NCBI RefSeq assembly: GCF_003309065.1
Contig: NZ_POAF01000003.1
Coordinates: 434,001-498,000 of the forward strand
Length of the DNA stretch: 64,000 nucleotides
Reading direction: 5' to 3'
Origin: Glutamicibacter soli
GTDB taxonomy: Bacteria; Actinomycetota; Actinomycetes; Actinomycetales; Micrococcaceae
Part shown: piece after piece, positions 36,260 to 44,204 of the stretch
How positions within the stretch are numbered: position 1 is the first letter of the stretch
How the letters are laid out: each line of letters opens with the position of its first letter
Notes under the pieces: generated by a model
What the model was told of the DNA's origin: nothing
The model's input: the letters and a program-made list of their open reading frames with translations, nothing else
The model's database searches: none
Position numbers and translations under genes: made by a program

Positions 36260-36949
36260 ATGAGCCCCATGACCAAGCTGCAGCCCCTGGCAAACCACTA
36301 CGGCCACGACGTCAGCGGATTCATTCCGCCAGCAGAACCCGGCGTCTTTGAACAGTTCCCCGTGCTGGAAAGGCTCTGGGAGAAGGCCAAGACCTATCTT
36401 GCGGTGCGCAGCAATGACGCCCACACCCTGTATTCGCTTTCGCTCGCTCAGTCGCTGCTCAAGCACCACCCGCAGGCGGATCCGCTGGTGGTGTTGCCGG
36501 CCATTCTGCTTCATGACATCGGCTGGTCGCAGGTGGATCCGCAGCTGGTGCTGTCTGCCATCGCGCCGGGAGCCGGCGACAAGGAGTTGGTGCTGCAGCA
36601 CGAGAAGTTGGGGGCGGAACTCGCCCGGGAACTGCTGCAGGCAGAGGAATTCGATAACAAACGCAACGAGCGCATCACTTACATTATCGATGGCCATGAT
36701 TCACGCAAGGATTCCACCAGCTTGGAAGATTCGCTAGTGAAGGACGCCGACAAATTGTGGCGCCTGACCCCGCATGGCGTGGACACCGTGATGGATTGGT
36801 TCGGCCTCACCCGCTCCGAAGCCTTCCAGCTGGTCGAGTCCCGGGTCAGCAACCATCTGTTCACCGACGCCGCGCGGTTCATGGCCAGCGCCTTGGTTGC
36901 AGTAGAAAGCGCCAACCTCTTCGAGCAGAGGCTGGCGCTTTCAGACTGA
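36260..36949 (+). CDS. HD-domain phosphohydrolase, CreD-like paralogue
   Basis: A 229-residue HD-superfamily hydrolase. Metal-binding elements are His in DAHTLYSLSLAQ, HD in LLHDIGWSQVDP, then IIDGHDSR and KDADKLWR. Length and motif order (LLHD-GW-VD, IIDGHD, DADrLWRf) match the CreD protein encoded at 45527 in the cre operon, so the two are paralogues. It could hydrolyse a phosphorylated phenolic intermediate as CreD does, perhaps from a different alkylphenol. A cre-type operator lies just upstream. No Shine-Dalgarno is visible; ATG 36269 is an alternative start. Confidence 0.8.
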   Translation: MSPMTKLQPLANHYGHDVSGFIPPAEPGVFEQFPVLERLWEKAKTYLAVRSNDAHTLYSLSLAQSLLKHHPQADPLVVLPAILLHDIGWSQVDPQLVLSAIAPGAGDKELVLQHEKLGAELARELLQAEEFDNKRNERITYIIDGHDSRKDSTSLEDSLVKDADKLWRLTPHGVDTVMDWFGLTRSEAFQLVESRVSNHLFTDAARFMASALVAVESANLFEQRLALSD

Positions 36950-36959
36950 TCTTAGGCTG

Positions 36960-37427
36960 CTACTTGGAGAAGGCTGGGGTGGTGACTGCGCAGTCTACGC
37001 GTTCACCCGGCTTCGAGGTTTCAGCGGCAATTTCCTTGACGCCGTCAAGCAGGATTCGGCAGGTGGCGGTGGAGCCCTTGCCAGGAACCGCTGAAATAGC
37101 TGCGTCCTTTTCAGCGGTCACAATGCTCTCAAGGCTCCAGACTGCCGTGCCCTTGCCCTCGGCCGTCGTCTTTCCCGAAGGCAGCGAAAGTTCGGTGCCG
37201 GCTTCGCCGCGCTTTTCCGACTCAAGGTACTTGATGTCGGTGATCTTGCTGGTATCCCCACCGGTGACCGATACCTCGTAGGTGACAGCCCAGGAATCCG
37301 AGGTTGACTTGTTGAAGTCTTCAACCGCGCTGCAACCGGTTGCCCCTGCCGCCAGTGCCAGCGCAGCACCGCCCAGGATCATTTTCTTGGCAAAAGATGC
37401 GCGGATTCCGGTGGCTGCTGCCGACAT
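36960..37427 (-). CDS. Lipoprotein with MmpS-like domain
   Basis: A 155-residue exported protein. Residues 1-33 are a lipoprotein signal with lipobox ATGCS, so Cys32 would be lipidated. The mature part (WAVTYEVSVTGGDTSKITDIKYLES) is beta-rich and resembles MmpS-type periplasmic domains, with two later cysteines (CRILLDG and DCAV) that may form a disulphide. Function unknown; MmpS proteins assist MmpL transporters, but none is nearby. It converges with the HD gene, 10 bp apart. Confidence 0.72.
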   Translation of the reverse strand: MSAAATGIRASFAKKMILGGAALALAAGATGCSAVEDFNKSTSDSWAVTYEVSVTGGDTSKITDIKYLESEKRGEAGTELSLPSGKTTAEGKGTAVWSLESIVTAEKDAAISAVPGKGSTATCRILLDGVKEIAAETSKPGERVDCAVTTPAFSK

Positions 37428-37665
37428 TAGATGTTGCTCCTCAAGTAGCTGTTGTCATGCGGTGACTCCGTTCTTGTTGTCTCCAGCCTACTGTTTCCCC
37501 CAATTCCAGCCCTCGCCCCGTCGGCGTAAATCCCCTGGCCCCGACCTCAGCCCTGGGTTGTAGGTGCAGCGTCACAGTTCCGGCTGTGCCGGAGCCGCGC
37601 CGCTCGCCCTTGAACCGGATACCCTTGTCCTCAGCTGGCAAGAACACCGAGATTTGGGAGAACAC

Positions 37666-38481
37666 ATGGCCGGAGGAAGCTCGCAGCCCGGACGCAGCGT
37701 CACATCCAAGATCCTGGCGATACTCTCCGCCTTCGAAACCTCGCGCCGGGCGCTGAACCTCACGGAGATCTCGAAGGCCGCGGATCTTCCGCTGTCCACC
37801 ACGCACCGGTTGGTCGGGGAACTGGTGGATGAGGGGATCCTCAGCCGCACCGGCAACGGCGGAATCCAGCTCGGACTGCGGCTGTGGGCCATCGCCCAGA
37901 ACACCGGACGCCAGCTGCGCGACACCGCTCGACCCTTTGTCCAAGACCTCTTTTCACTGACCGGGGAGACCAGCCAGCTGGCCATCCGCGACGGCAACAT
38001 GGCCTTGTACATCGACCGCGTCTACGGCACCAAGCGCATCGCGCGGGCTTCCCGGGTGGGCGGCCGCCTCCCCCTGCATGCCACCGCCGTGGGCAAGGCC
38101 ATCCTCGCGTTCTCGGAAGACTGGGTCATGGACGCCTACCTCGAACAGCACTTGGAACCGCTGACCCCGCACACCCGCAGCAACCCCGTGCAGCTGCGCA
38201 ATGAGCTGAGCCGGGCACGCCACAACGGGTACGCCATCACCCGGGAAGAAGTCCGTCTGGGAACCTGTTCGATTGCCGTTCCGGTCTATCACACCGGCCG
38301 TTTGGGCTGTTCCATCGGCCTGGTCATTCCCACTTCCCATGCAGCGAACATGGAACGCCACCTTCCGGTGCTTTACGGCATCTCCAAGCGCATCGAAGCA
38401 GCCACCGCGCATATTCCGCTGGAAACGCTGCTGGGCATCATTTCCGGGCCTGACATGAATGTGCCCGGGAGGGAGAACTAA
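37666..38481 (+). CDS. IclR-family regulator, probably of the cre operon
   Basis: A 271-residue IclR protein from ATG 37666, with GGGAG five bases upstream. Residues 10-70 hold the winged helix (SKILAILSAF, LNLTEISKAADLPLSTTHRLVGEL). The C-terminal effector domain has YIDRVYGTKRIARASRVGG and LPLHATAVGKAILA, then GYAITREEV and CSIAVPVY. It lies 135 bp before creJ and reads toward it. The conserved inverted repeat immediately after its stop (38502-38528), found again at 36211, is its likely site. The ligand is probably a phenol or the phenyl phosphate (inference). Confidence 0.88.
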   Translation: MAGGSSQPGRSVTSKILAILSAFETSRRALNLTEISKAADLPLSTTHRLVGELVDEGILSRTGNGGIQLGLRLWAIAQNTGRQLRDTARPFVQDLFSLTGETSQLAIRDGNMALYIDRVYGTKRIARASRVGGRLPLHATAVGKAILAFSEDWVMDAYLEQHLEPLTPHTRSNPVQLRNELSRARHNGYAITREEVRLGTCSIAVPVYHTGRLGCSIGLVIPTSHAANMERHLPVLYGISKRIEAATAHIPLETLLGIISGPDMNVPGREN

Positions 38482-38501
38482 TCACGGCTGAAAATTAGCC
38501 T

Positions 38502-38528
38502 TCCACTGGATGGAAGCGTTAGCTTCCC
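38502..38528 (+). promoter_or_regulatory. cre operator upstream of creJ
   Basis: TCCACTGGATGGAAG, then CGTTAG, then CTTCCC. The outer inverted repeat is GGAAG-N6-CTTCC; a second dyad TTCCA-N5-TGGAA spans 38501-38515, close to published IclR-type palindromes. It lies 89 bp before creJ and shares its first 15 bases and CTTCCC spacing with 36211-36237. The 11 bases before it (GAAAATTAGCC) recur at 49159 upstream of the FMN reductase gene. Confidence 0.7.
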
Positions 38529-38616
38529 ATCCTGTTGTGCCATGGACAACACTAGGGATCGATCAATGTTGCACGGATCACACCGTGACTCATCGACTTC
38601 CCAAGGAGCAGATTCC

Positions 38617-39918
38617 ATGACCAGCACCCCAGCCGTATCCGGCGGATGCCCAATGGGCTTCGGAGCAGAAGCCCCGGCAGACCACCACGGGTATGAGCCG
38701 TTCGCTATGGAGAACCCTTTCCCCGCTTACGCAAAGATGCGCAGCGAACAGCCGGTGATGTTTGACGAACGCACCGGGCTGTATGTCATCACCCGCTATG
38801 ACGACGTGAAGTCGGTTTTCGAAGATTGGGGGACCTTCTCCTCCGAGAACGCCCAGGCCCCGGTGCGCAAGCGCGGACCGCAGGCCACCGCCATCATGAC
38901 CGAGGGCGGATTCACCACCTATTCGGGCCTGTCCGCCCGCCGCCCGCCGGAGCACACCCGCATCCGCGCCGTGGCGCAGAAGGCTTTCACCCCGCGCCGT
39001 TTCAAGGCCCTGGAACCGATGATCCGGCAGAACGTCAAGGACTCCATTTCCGCCATGACCACCAAGGGCACCAGCCACGCGGATATCGTGGCCGAGCTGG
39101 CCTACTCCCTGCCGACCATCACCATCCTCACCCTGATCGGCGAAGACGTGACAATGGTCGACACCTATAAGCGCTGGAGCGACTCCCGCGCTGCCATGAC
39201 CTGGGGAGACCTCAGTGACGAGGAGCAGATCCCCCACGCGCACAACCTGGTCGAGTACTGGAACCGCTGCCAGGCCCAGGTGGCCCAGGCCCATGCTGCC
39301 GGCGGCGACAACCTCACCGCGGACCTGGTCGCTGCCCAGCGCGACGGGGCGGACATCACCGACCACGAGATCGCCTCGCTGCTCTACTCGCTGCTCTTCG
39401 CCGGCCATGAAACCACCACCACGCTGATCTCCAACTGCGTGCGCGTGCTGCTGGAGCACCGCGAAGCCTGGGAAGCCGTCGTGGCGGACCCCAAGCAGAT
39501 CCCCAAGGCCATCGACGAGGTGCTGCGCTACTCGGGCTCCATCGTGGGCTGGCGCCGCAAGGCGCTGGCGGACACCGAGGTGGGCGGCGTGCAGATCCCG
39601 CAGGGCGCCGAGCTGCTGCTGCTCATGGGCTCCGCCAATCGCGATGAATCCCGCTTCGAGAACGGCGAGGATTTCGACATCACCCGGCCCAATGCCCGCG
39701 ACCACCTGTCCTTCGGCTTCGGCATCCACTACTGCCTGGGCAACATGCTGGCCAAGCTCCAGGCCAAGATCGCGCTGGAGGAACTGGCCTCCGCGCTGCC
39801 GAACCTTGAACTGGTCGACGGCGGCGCCATCACCTTCCGGAAGAATCTGTCCTTCCGCGTTCCCGACTTCGTCAACGTCGAGCTGAATGCCGACTCCACT
39901 TCCCGATCTGAGGCTTAA
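38617..39918 (+). CDS. creJ: Cytochrome P450, CreJ-like
   Basis: A 433-residue soluble bacterial P450. ATG 38617 is chosen because AAGGAG lies eight bases upstream; an earlier frame extension is not conserved. The I-helix oxygen motif is LLFAGHETTTTL, the K-helix ExxR is EVLRY, and the haem loop FGFGIHYCLG carries the Cys ligand. In C. glutamicum CreJ oxidises the methyl group of phosphorylated 4-cresol with electrons from CreF and CreE, both present downstream here. It is the first gene of an eight-gene operon in the same order as the cre cluster. Other alkylphenols are possible substrates. Confidence 0.85.
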   Translation: MTSTPAVSGGCPMGFGAEAPADHHGYEPFAMENPFPAYAKMRSEQPVMFDERTGLYVITRYDDVKSVFEDWGTFSSENAQAPVRKRGPQATAIMTEGGFTTYSGLSARRPPEHTRIRAVAQKAFTPRRFKALEPMIRQNVKDSISAMTTKGTSHADIVAELAYSLPTITILTLIGEDVTMVDTYKRWSDSRAAMTWGDLSDEEQIPHAHNLVEYWNRCQAQVAQAHAAGGDNLTADLVAAQRDGADITDHEIASLLYSLLFAGHETTTTLISNCVRVLLEHREAWEAVVADPKQIPKAIDEVLRYSGSIVGWRRKALADTEVGGVQIPQGAELLLLMGSANRDESRFENGEDFDITRPNARDHLSFGFGIHYCLGNMLAKLQAKIALEELASALPNLELVDGGAITFRKNLSFRVPDFVNVELNADSTSRSEA

Positions 39919-39920
39919 CG

Positions 39921-41009
39921 ATGAGCAACAACGACTTCATTGAATTCTTCGACGGCGGCAAGGAACCCACCTTGGACAGCCTGGGCGGCAAGGGCGCCTC
40001 GCTGGTCACCATGACCGCCGCCGGCATGCCGGTCCCTCCCGGATTCGTGGTGAACACCGCCGCCTTCCGCGCCTTCATGGGCACCGGACTGGAAGACAGC
40101 ATCAACACCCAGCTGGACGGCCTGGACCCGGAGGACATCGCCGCGGTGGACGCCGCCAGCGCCGCCATCCGCGAGCTGATCACTTCCCGCCCGGTTCCCG
40201 CCGACCTGCGCGAGGTCACCCGGGCCGCGTACGACGCCTTGCAGGCCCGCTTCGATTCCGAGGCTCCGTTGGCCGTACGTTCCTCCGCCACCGCAGAGGA
40301 CCTGCCCGACGCTTCCTTCGCCGGACAGCAGGACACCTACCTGTGGCTGACCGGGTTCGATTCGGTCGGCGAGCACATCCGCGCCTGCTGGGCCTCGTTG
40401 TACACCAGCCGCGCCATCCTCTACCGGCTGAAGAACAACATCCCGGATGACGGGCTGTGCATGGCAGTGGTGGTGCAGAAGATGGTCAACGCCAAGACCG
40501 CCGGCGTGGCCATGACCCTGGATCCCACCAACGGCGACCGCTCCAAGATCACCGTTGACGCCTCCTGGGGCGTGGGCGAGATGGTGGTCTCCGGAACCGT
40601 CACGCCGGACAACATCCAGCTGGACAAGGTCACCCTCGCGGTAATCACCGAGCACATCGGCGACAAGCATGCCGAAATGATCCCCGACCCGGCCACCAAC
40701 ACCCTGGTGGAAAGGGATGTCCCGGAAGAGCGCCGCACGGTGCGCTGCCTGAGCAACGACGAGCTGTCCGCCGTGGCCCAGCTGGCCAAGCGGGCGGAGA
40801 AGCATTACAAGTCCCCGCAGGACATCGAGTGGGCCATCGACGCCGACCTGCCCGACGGGGAGAACCTGCTGCTGCTCCAGGCCCGCCCGGAAACCGTGCA
40901 CTCCTCCAAGCCCGTGGCGCCCAAGGCCTCCGCCGGAGGCTACGCCTCTTCGCTGGGATTCGGCGGCGTCTCCTCGATCACCGCCTCCCTGTCGAAGATC
41001 GTCAGCTGA
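39921..41009 (+). CDS. creI: Phenol-phosphorylating synthase, ATP-grasp half, CreI-like
   Basis: A 362-residue protein with only the N-terminal, ATP-binding part of a PEP synthase/pyruvate phosphate dikinase. LGGKGASLVTMTAAGMPVP is the start of the domain, AVRSSATAEDLPDASFAGQ the nucleotide-binding loop, and GVAMTLDP and ENLLLLQARPETV the core end. The swivelling His domain is missing and is found in the next gene, so the two proteins work as a pair like phenylphosphate synthase. It starts 3 nt after creJ. In C. glutamicum the CreH-CreI pair phosphorylates 4-cresol. Assignment rests on domain split and gene order. Confidence 0.8.
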   Translation: MSNNDFIEFFDGGKEPTLDSLGGKGASLVTMTAAGMPVPPGFVVNTAAFRAFMGTGLEDSINTQLDGLDPEDIAAVDAASAAIRELITSRPVPADLREVTRAAYDALQARFDSEAPLAVRSSATAEDLPDASFAGQQDTYLWLTGFDSVGEHIRACWASLYTSRAILYRLKNNIPDDGLCMAVVVQKMVNAKTAGVAMTLDPTNGDRSKITVDASWGVGEMVVSGTVTPDNIQLDKVTLAVITEHIGDKHAEMIPDPATNTLVERDVPEERRTVRCLSNDELSAVAQLAKRAEKHYKSPQDIEWAIDADLPDGENLLLLQARPETVHSSKPVAPKASAGGYASSLGFGGVSSITASLSKIVS

Positions 41010-41095
41010 CCCACGTATCCACGCTGTTTCCACGCTCCACCCCACACCTCGGCCACTCGCAAAGTGCCGAACCTTCTGAGAAAGGGTGCACGACC

Positions 41096-42961
41096 ATGAC
41101 AATGAAGTCCTTCCCCAAGCCATCCGACCTGCCGGTGCCCGCCGGCGCCGAAGGATGGGAAGAGATCTACCCGTACTACCTGGTGTTCCAGGACGCACTG
41201 AAGGAGCAGGAAGACGCCAAGTTCTGGTTCTGCGATTCGCAGCACTGGCCCACCGTCTTCAAGCCCTTCGAAACCATCGGCGGCGAATTCGCCGTGAAGT
41301 GCCTGGGCCAGTACAACGCCAGGCACCTGATGATCCCCAACGCCAACGGCATCGACTTCCGCATCCACCTGGGCTACCTGTACATGTCCCCAATCCCGGT
41401 CCCCGAGGAGCAGATCGCCGCCCGCGTGCCGGACTTCGAGGCGCGCATCGGCCACTACTTCGCCAACTGGGAGAGCAAGCTGGCCAACTGGCATGTGAAG
41501 GTCAAGGGCACCATTGCGGACATGGAGGCGCTGTCCTTCGCGCCGCTGCCCGAGAAGGTCCCCTTCGAGGACATCGAGAACGGCGTGGGCAAGGACGGCT
41601 CGGAAGTCCTGCTGGAGAACTACGACCGGCTGATCCAGCTGGCCTACCAGAACTGGCAGTACCACTTCGAGTTCCTGAACCTGGGCTACATCGCCTACCT
41701 GGATTTCTTCAACTTCTGCAAGGAAGTTTTCCCGAACATCCCGGACCAGTCCATCGCCACCATGGTGCAGGGCGTGGACATGGAGCTCTTCCGCCCGGAC
41801 GACGAGCTCAAGGCGCTGGCGCTGCTGGCCATCGAACTGGATTTGGACGAGCACTTCGCCAACACCGATGACCCGGCCGCCACCCTGGCGTCCATCGCCG
41901 CAGCCGCCGGCGGCGAGCGCTGGATGGCGCAGTGGGAGCAGGCCCAGGACCCGTGGTTCAACTTCACCATCGGCAACGGCTTCTACGCGCATGACAAGTA
42001 CTGGAACGTGCACCAGGAGATTCCGCTGGGCTTCATCGCGGACTACATCCGCCGGGCCCGCGGCGGGGCGCAGATCCTGCGCCCCACGCAGAAGCTCATC
42101 GCGGAGAAGGAACGCATCGTGGAGGAGTACCGCGAGCTGCTGGATCCGGAGGTCGCCGCGGTCTTCGACGCCAAGCGCACGCTGGCGGCCACCGCCTACC
42201 CGTACGTGGAGAACCACAACTTCTACATCGAGCACTGGACCATGGGCGTCTTCTGGCGCAAGGTCCGCGAGCTCGGCCGCATGCTCAGCGATGCCGGGCT
42301 GTTCACCGAGGCCGAGGACATGCTCTACCTGAGCCGCAACGAGGTCCGCGACGTGCTCTTCGACCTGGTCACCAGCTGTGGCGTCGGCTCCGGCGCGCCG
42401 ATCGGCGCGGTGGTGCTCCCGGAGAAGATCGCCCACCGCAAGGGCATCGTGGACGCGCTGCAAACCGCCCGCCCGGCCCCGGCGCTGAACACCCCGCCGC
42501 AGTCGATCACCGAACCGTTCACCCGCATGCTCTGGGGCATCACCACCGAACAGGTGCAGCAGTGGCTGGGCGCGGACGAGACCCAGGACGGCAGCACGCT
42601 CAAGGGCATGGCGGCCTCCCCCGGCCAGGTCGAGGGCCCGGCCCGCGTCATCATGCACGCGGACGAGCTCACGCAGGTGCAACCCGGCGAAATCCTGGTG
42701 GCTCCGGTCACCGCGCCGAGCTGGGGCCCGATCTTCGGCAAGATCAAGGCCACCGTCACGGATATCGGCGGCATGATGTCCCACGCGGCCATCGTCTGCC
42801 GCGAATACGACCTGCCGGCGGTCACCGGCACCGGCAGCGCCTCCACCACCATCAAGACCGGAGACCTGCTGCGGGTTGACGGCACCAAGGGCACCGTGGA
42901 AATCCTGGGCACGCAGCCGGCCCTGACCGGGCCGGGAGCCCACAGCCACTCGCACGCCTGA
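41096..42961 (+). CDS. creH: Phenol-phosphorylating synthase, phospho-His half, CreH-like
   Basis: A 621-residue partner of the preceding gene, with AAAGGG before ATG 41096. Residues 1-480 are a large, mostly helical region, probably the substrate-binding part, with several aromatic-rich segments (YQNWQYHFEFLNLGY). The C-terminal 90 residues are the PEP-utiliser swivelling domain: GPARVI, PGEILVAPVTAPSWGPIF, and GGMMSHAAIVCREYDLPAV with the phosphorylated His. The ATP-grasp part is absent, which fits a two-subunit kinase. Expected reaction: transfer of phosphate from ATP, via His, to the phenolic OH. Two tandem hairpins follow it. Confidence 0.8.
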   Translation: MTMKSFPKPSDLPVPAGAEGWEEIYPYYLVFQDALKEQEDAKFWFCDSQHWPTVFKPFETIGGEFAVKCLGQYNARHLMIPNANGIDFRIHLGYLYMSPIPVPEEQIAARVPDFEARIGHYFANWESKLANWHVKVKGTIADMEALSFAPLPEKVPFEDIENGVGKDGSEVLLENYDRLIQLAYQNWQYHFEFLNLGYIAYLDFFNFCKEVFPNIPDQSIATMVQGVDMELFRPDDELKALALLAIELDLDEHFANTDDPAATLASIAAAAGGERWMAQWEQAQDPWFNFTIGNGFYAHDKYWNVHQEIPLGFIADYIRRARGGAQILRPTQKLIAEKERIVEEYRELLDPEVAAVFDAKRTLAATAYPYVENHNFYIEHWTMGVFWRKVRELGRMLSDAGLFTEAEDMLYLSRNEVRDVLFDLVTSCGVGSGAPIGAVVLPEKIAHRKGIVDALQTARPAPALNTPPQSITEPFTRMLWGITTEQVQQWLGADETQDGSTLKGMAASPGQVEGPARVIMHADELTQVQPGEILVAPVTAPSWGPIFGKIKATVTDIGGMMSHAAIVCREYDLPAVTGTGSASTTIKTGDLLRVDGTKGTVEILGTQPALTGPGAHSHSHA

Positions 42962-42980
42962 TCCCCGGGCGCCGCAGACC

Positions 42981-43059
42981 GGTTCCGGAGGTTCCCCCAA
43001 GCTTCCGGAACCGCAAGGGTGCCGGCCGGTTCCTTTCCCCCGATCCCCGGCCGGCACCC
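42981..43059 (+). terminator. Two tandem hairpins inside the cre operon
   Basis: GGTTCCGGA (42981-42989) pairs with TCCGGAACC (43004-43012). Four bases on, GGGTGCCGGCCGG (43017-43029) pairs perfectly with CCGGCCGGCACCC (43047-43059). Neither has a T-run. They fill the 137-bp gap between creH and creG, the largest in the operon, and may act as an attenuator, an mRNA stabiliser or an RNA-processing site that sets different levels of the upstream and downstream genes. Confidence 0.55.
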
Positions 43060-43098
43060 GCAACACCACAGTTCTCCACCACTTGAAAGGCACATTCC

Positions 43099-43845
43099 AT
43101 GAACAGCTCTCCTACGGTGCTCATCACCGGCGCCGCCGGCGGCCTGGGACGGGCCTTCGCCCTGGGCTTCGCGGCCCGCGGCTACGCCATCGCCGCCGCT
43201 GACATCGACGCGGCCGGCACGCAGGAAACGGTCCGCCTGGTGCGCCAGGCCGGAGCCGAGGCGGCGGCCTTCACGGTGGATGTCACCGACACCGCATCCA
43301 CCGACGCGCTGGCCAAGGACGCGGCGGAGTTCGCCGGCGGCAGCATCGCGGTGCTGATCAACAACGCCGCCATCTACGCCACCGTCACCCGCACCCCATT
43401 CGAGGAGATCGACCCGGACGAGTGGGACAAGGTCATGAATGTGAACCTCAAGGGCCCGTGGATGGTTTCCCGCGCCGTCTCCCCCTTTCTTGGAGCGGGC
43501 TCCCGGGTCATCAACCTGGCCAGCGCCACCGTCTACTCCGGCTCCGAGCAGTGGGCCCACTACGTGGCTTCCAAGGGCGGGGTCATTGCGCTGACCCGCG
43601 TCATGGCCAAGGAGCTGGGACGCCGGGAAATCACCGTGAACACCATCGCCCCGGGCTTCACGCTGACCGAGGCCAGCCTGGGGCTCATGGAGAACGCCTC
43701 CAGCTACGGGGTGGACCGCGGGGCGCTCAAGCGCGCCAGCCAGCCGGAGGACATCGTGGGCGCCGCGCTGTTCCTGGCCAGCGAGGACTCCTCGTTCATC
43801 ACCGGTCAGACGCTCGTCGTCGACGGCGGACGCCAGTTCATCTAA
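43099..43845 (+). CDS. creG: Short-chain alcohol dehydrogenase, CreG-like
   Basis: A 248-residue classical SDR. TGAAGGLGRAF at residues 10-20 binds NAD(P), NNAAIYA is the structural motif, and the catalytic residues are Ser in NLASATVYS and the YxxxK in HYVASKGG. The C-terminal GQTLVVDGGRQF is typical. In the cre pathway the dephosphorylated 4-hydroxybenzyl alcohol is oxidised to the aldehyde. Position between creH and the ferredoxin gene fits creG. AAAGG precedes the ATG. Confidence 0.82.
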   Translation: MNSSPTVLITGAAGGLGRAFALGFAARGYAIAAADIDAAGTQETVRLVRQAGAEAAAFTVDVTDTASTDALAKDAAEFAGGSIAVLINNAAIYATVTRTPFEEIDPDEWDKVMNVNLKGPWMVSRAVSPFLGAGSRVINLASATVYSGSEQWAHYVASKGGVIALTRVMAKELGRREITVNTIAPGFTLTEASLGLMENASSYGVDRGALKRASQPEDIVGAALFLASEDSSFITGQTLVVDGGRQFI

Positions 43846-43881
43846 CCCAGCTTTACGCCTAACCGTTCAGGAGGAACCATC

Positions 43882-44202
43882 ATGGCGACTATCAACTTCA
43901 CCGACTTCGAGGGCCAGACCCGCACCGTGGACGCCACCGTCGGCGACTCCGTCATGGAAACAGCGGTCCGCAACGGTGTCACCGGCATCGTGGGCGAGTG
44001 CGGCGGCTCCCTGTCCTGCGCCACCTGCCACGTGTTCGTGGCCCCGGAGGACTTCGAGTCGCTGGATCCGATGGGCGAGATGGAGGACGAGATGCTCTAC
44101 GGCACCGCCGTGGACCGCGAGGAGAATTCCCGCCTTTCCTGCCAAATCAAGATGTGCGAGGGCCAGACCCTCAACGTCGCCACCCCGGAAACCCAGGTCT
44201 AG
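43882..44202 (+). CDS. creF: [2Fe-2S] ferredoxin, CreF-like
   Basis: A 106-residue putidaredoxin-type ferredoxin. GECGGSLSCATCHVFV gives the C-x5-C-x2-C set and RLSCQI the fourth Cys ligand. It carries electrons from the reductase encoded just downstream to the P450. AGGAGG lies before the ATG, suggesting strong translation. Confidence 0.9.
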   Translation: MATINFTDFEGQTRTVDATVGDSVMETAVRNGVTGIVGECGGSLSCATCHVFVAPEDFESLDPMGEMEDEMLYGTAVDREENSRLSCQIKMCEGQTLNVATPETQV

Positions 44203-44204
44203 CC

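Noticed and set aside
40940-43093. 717-codon - strand frame opposite creH
   Set aside because: Antisense shadow; crosses gene borders and has no motif.
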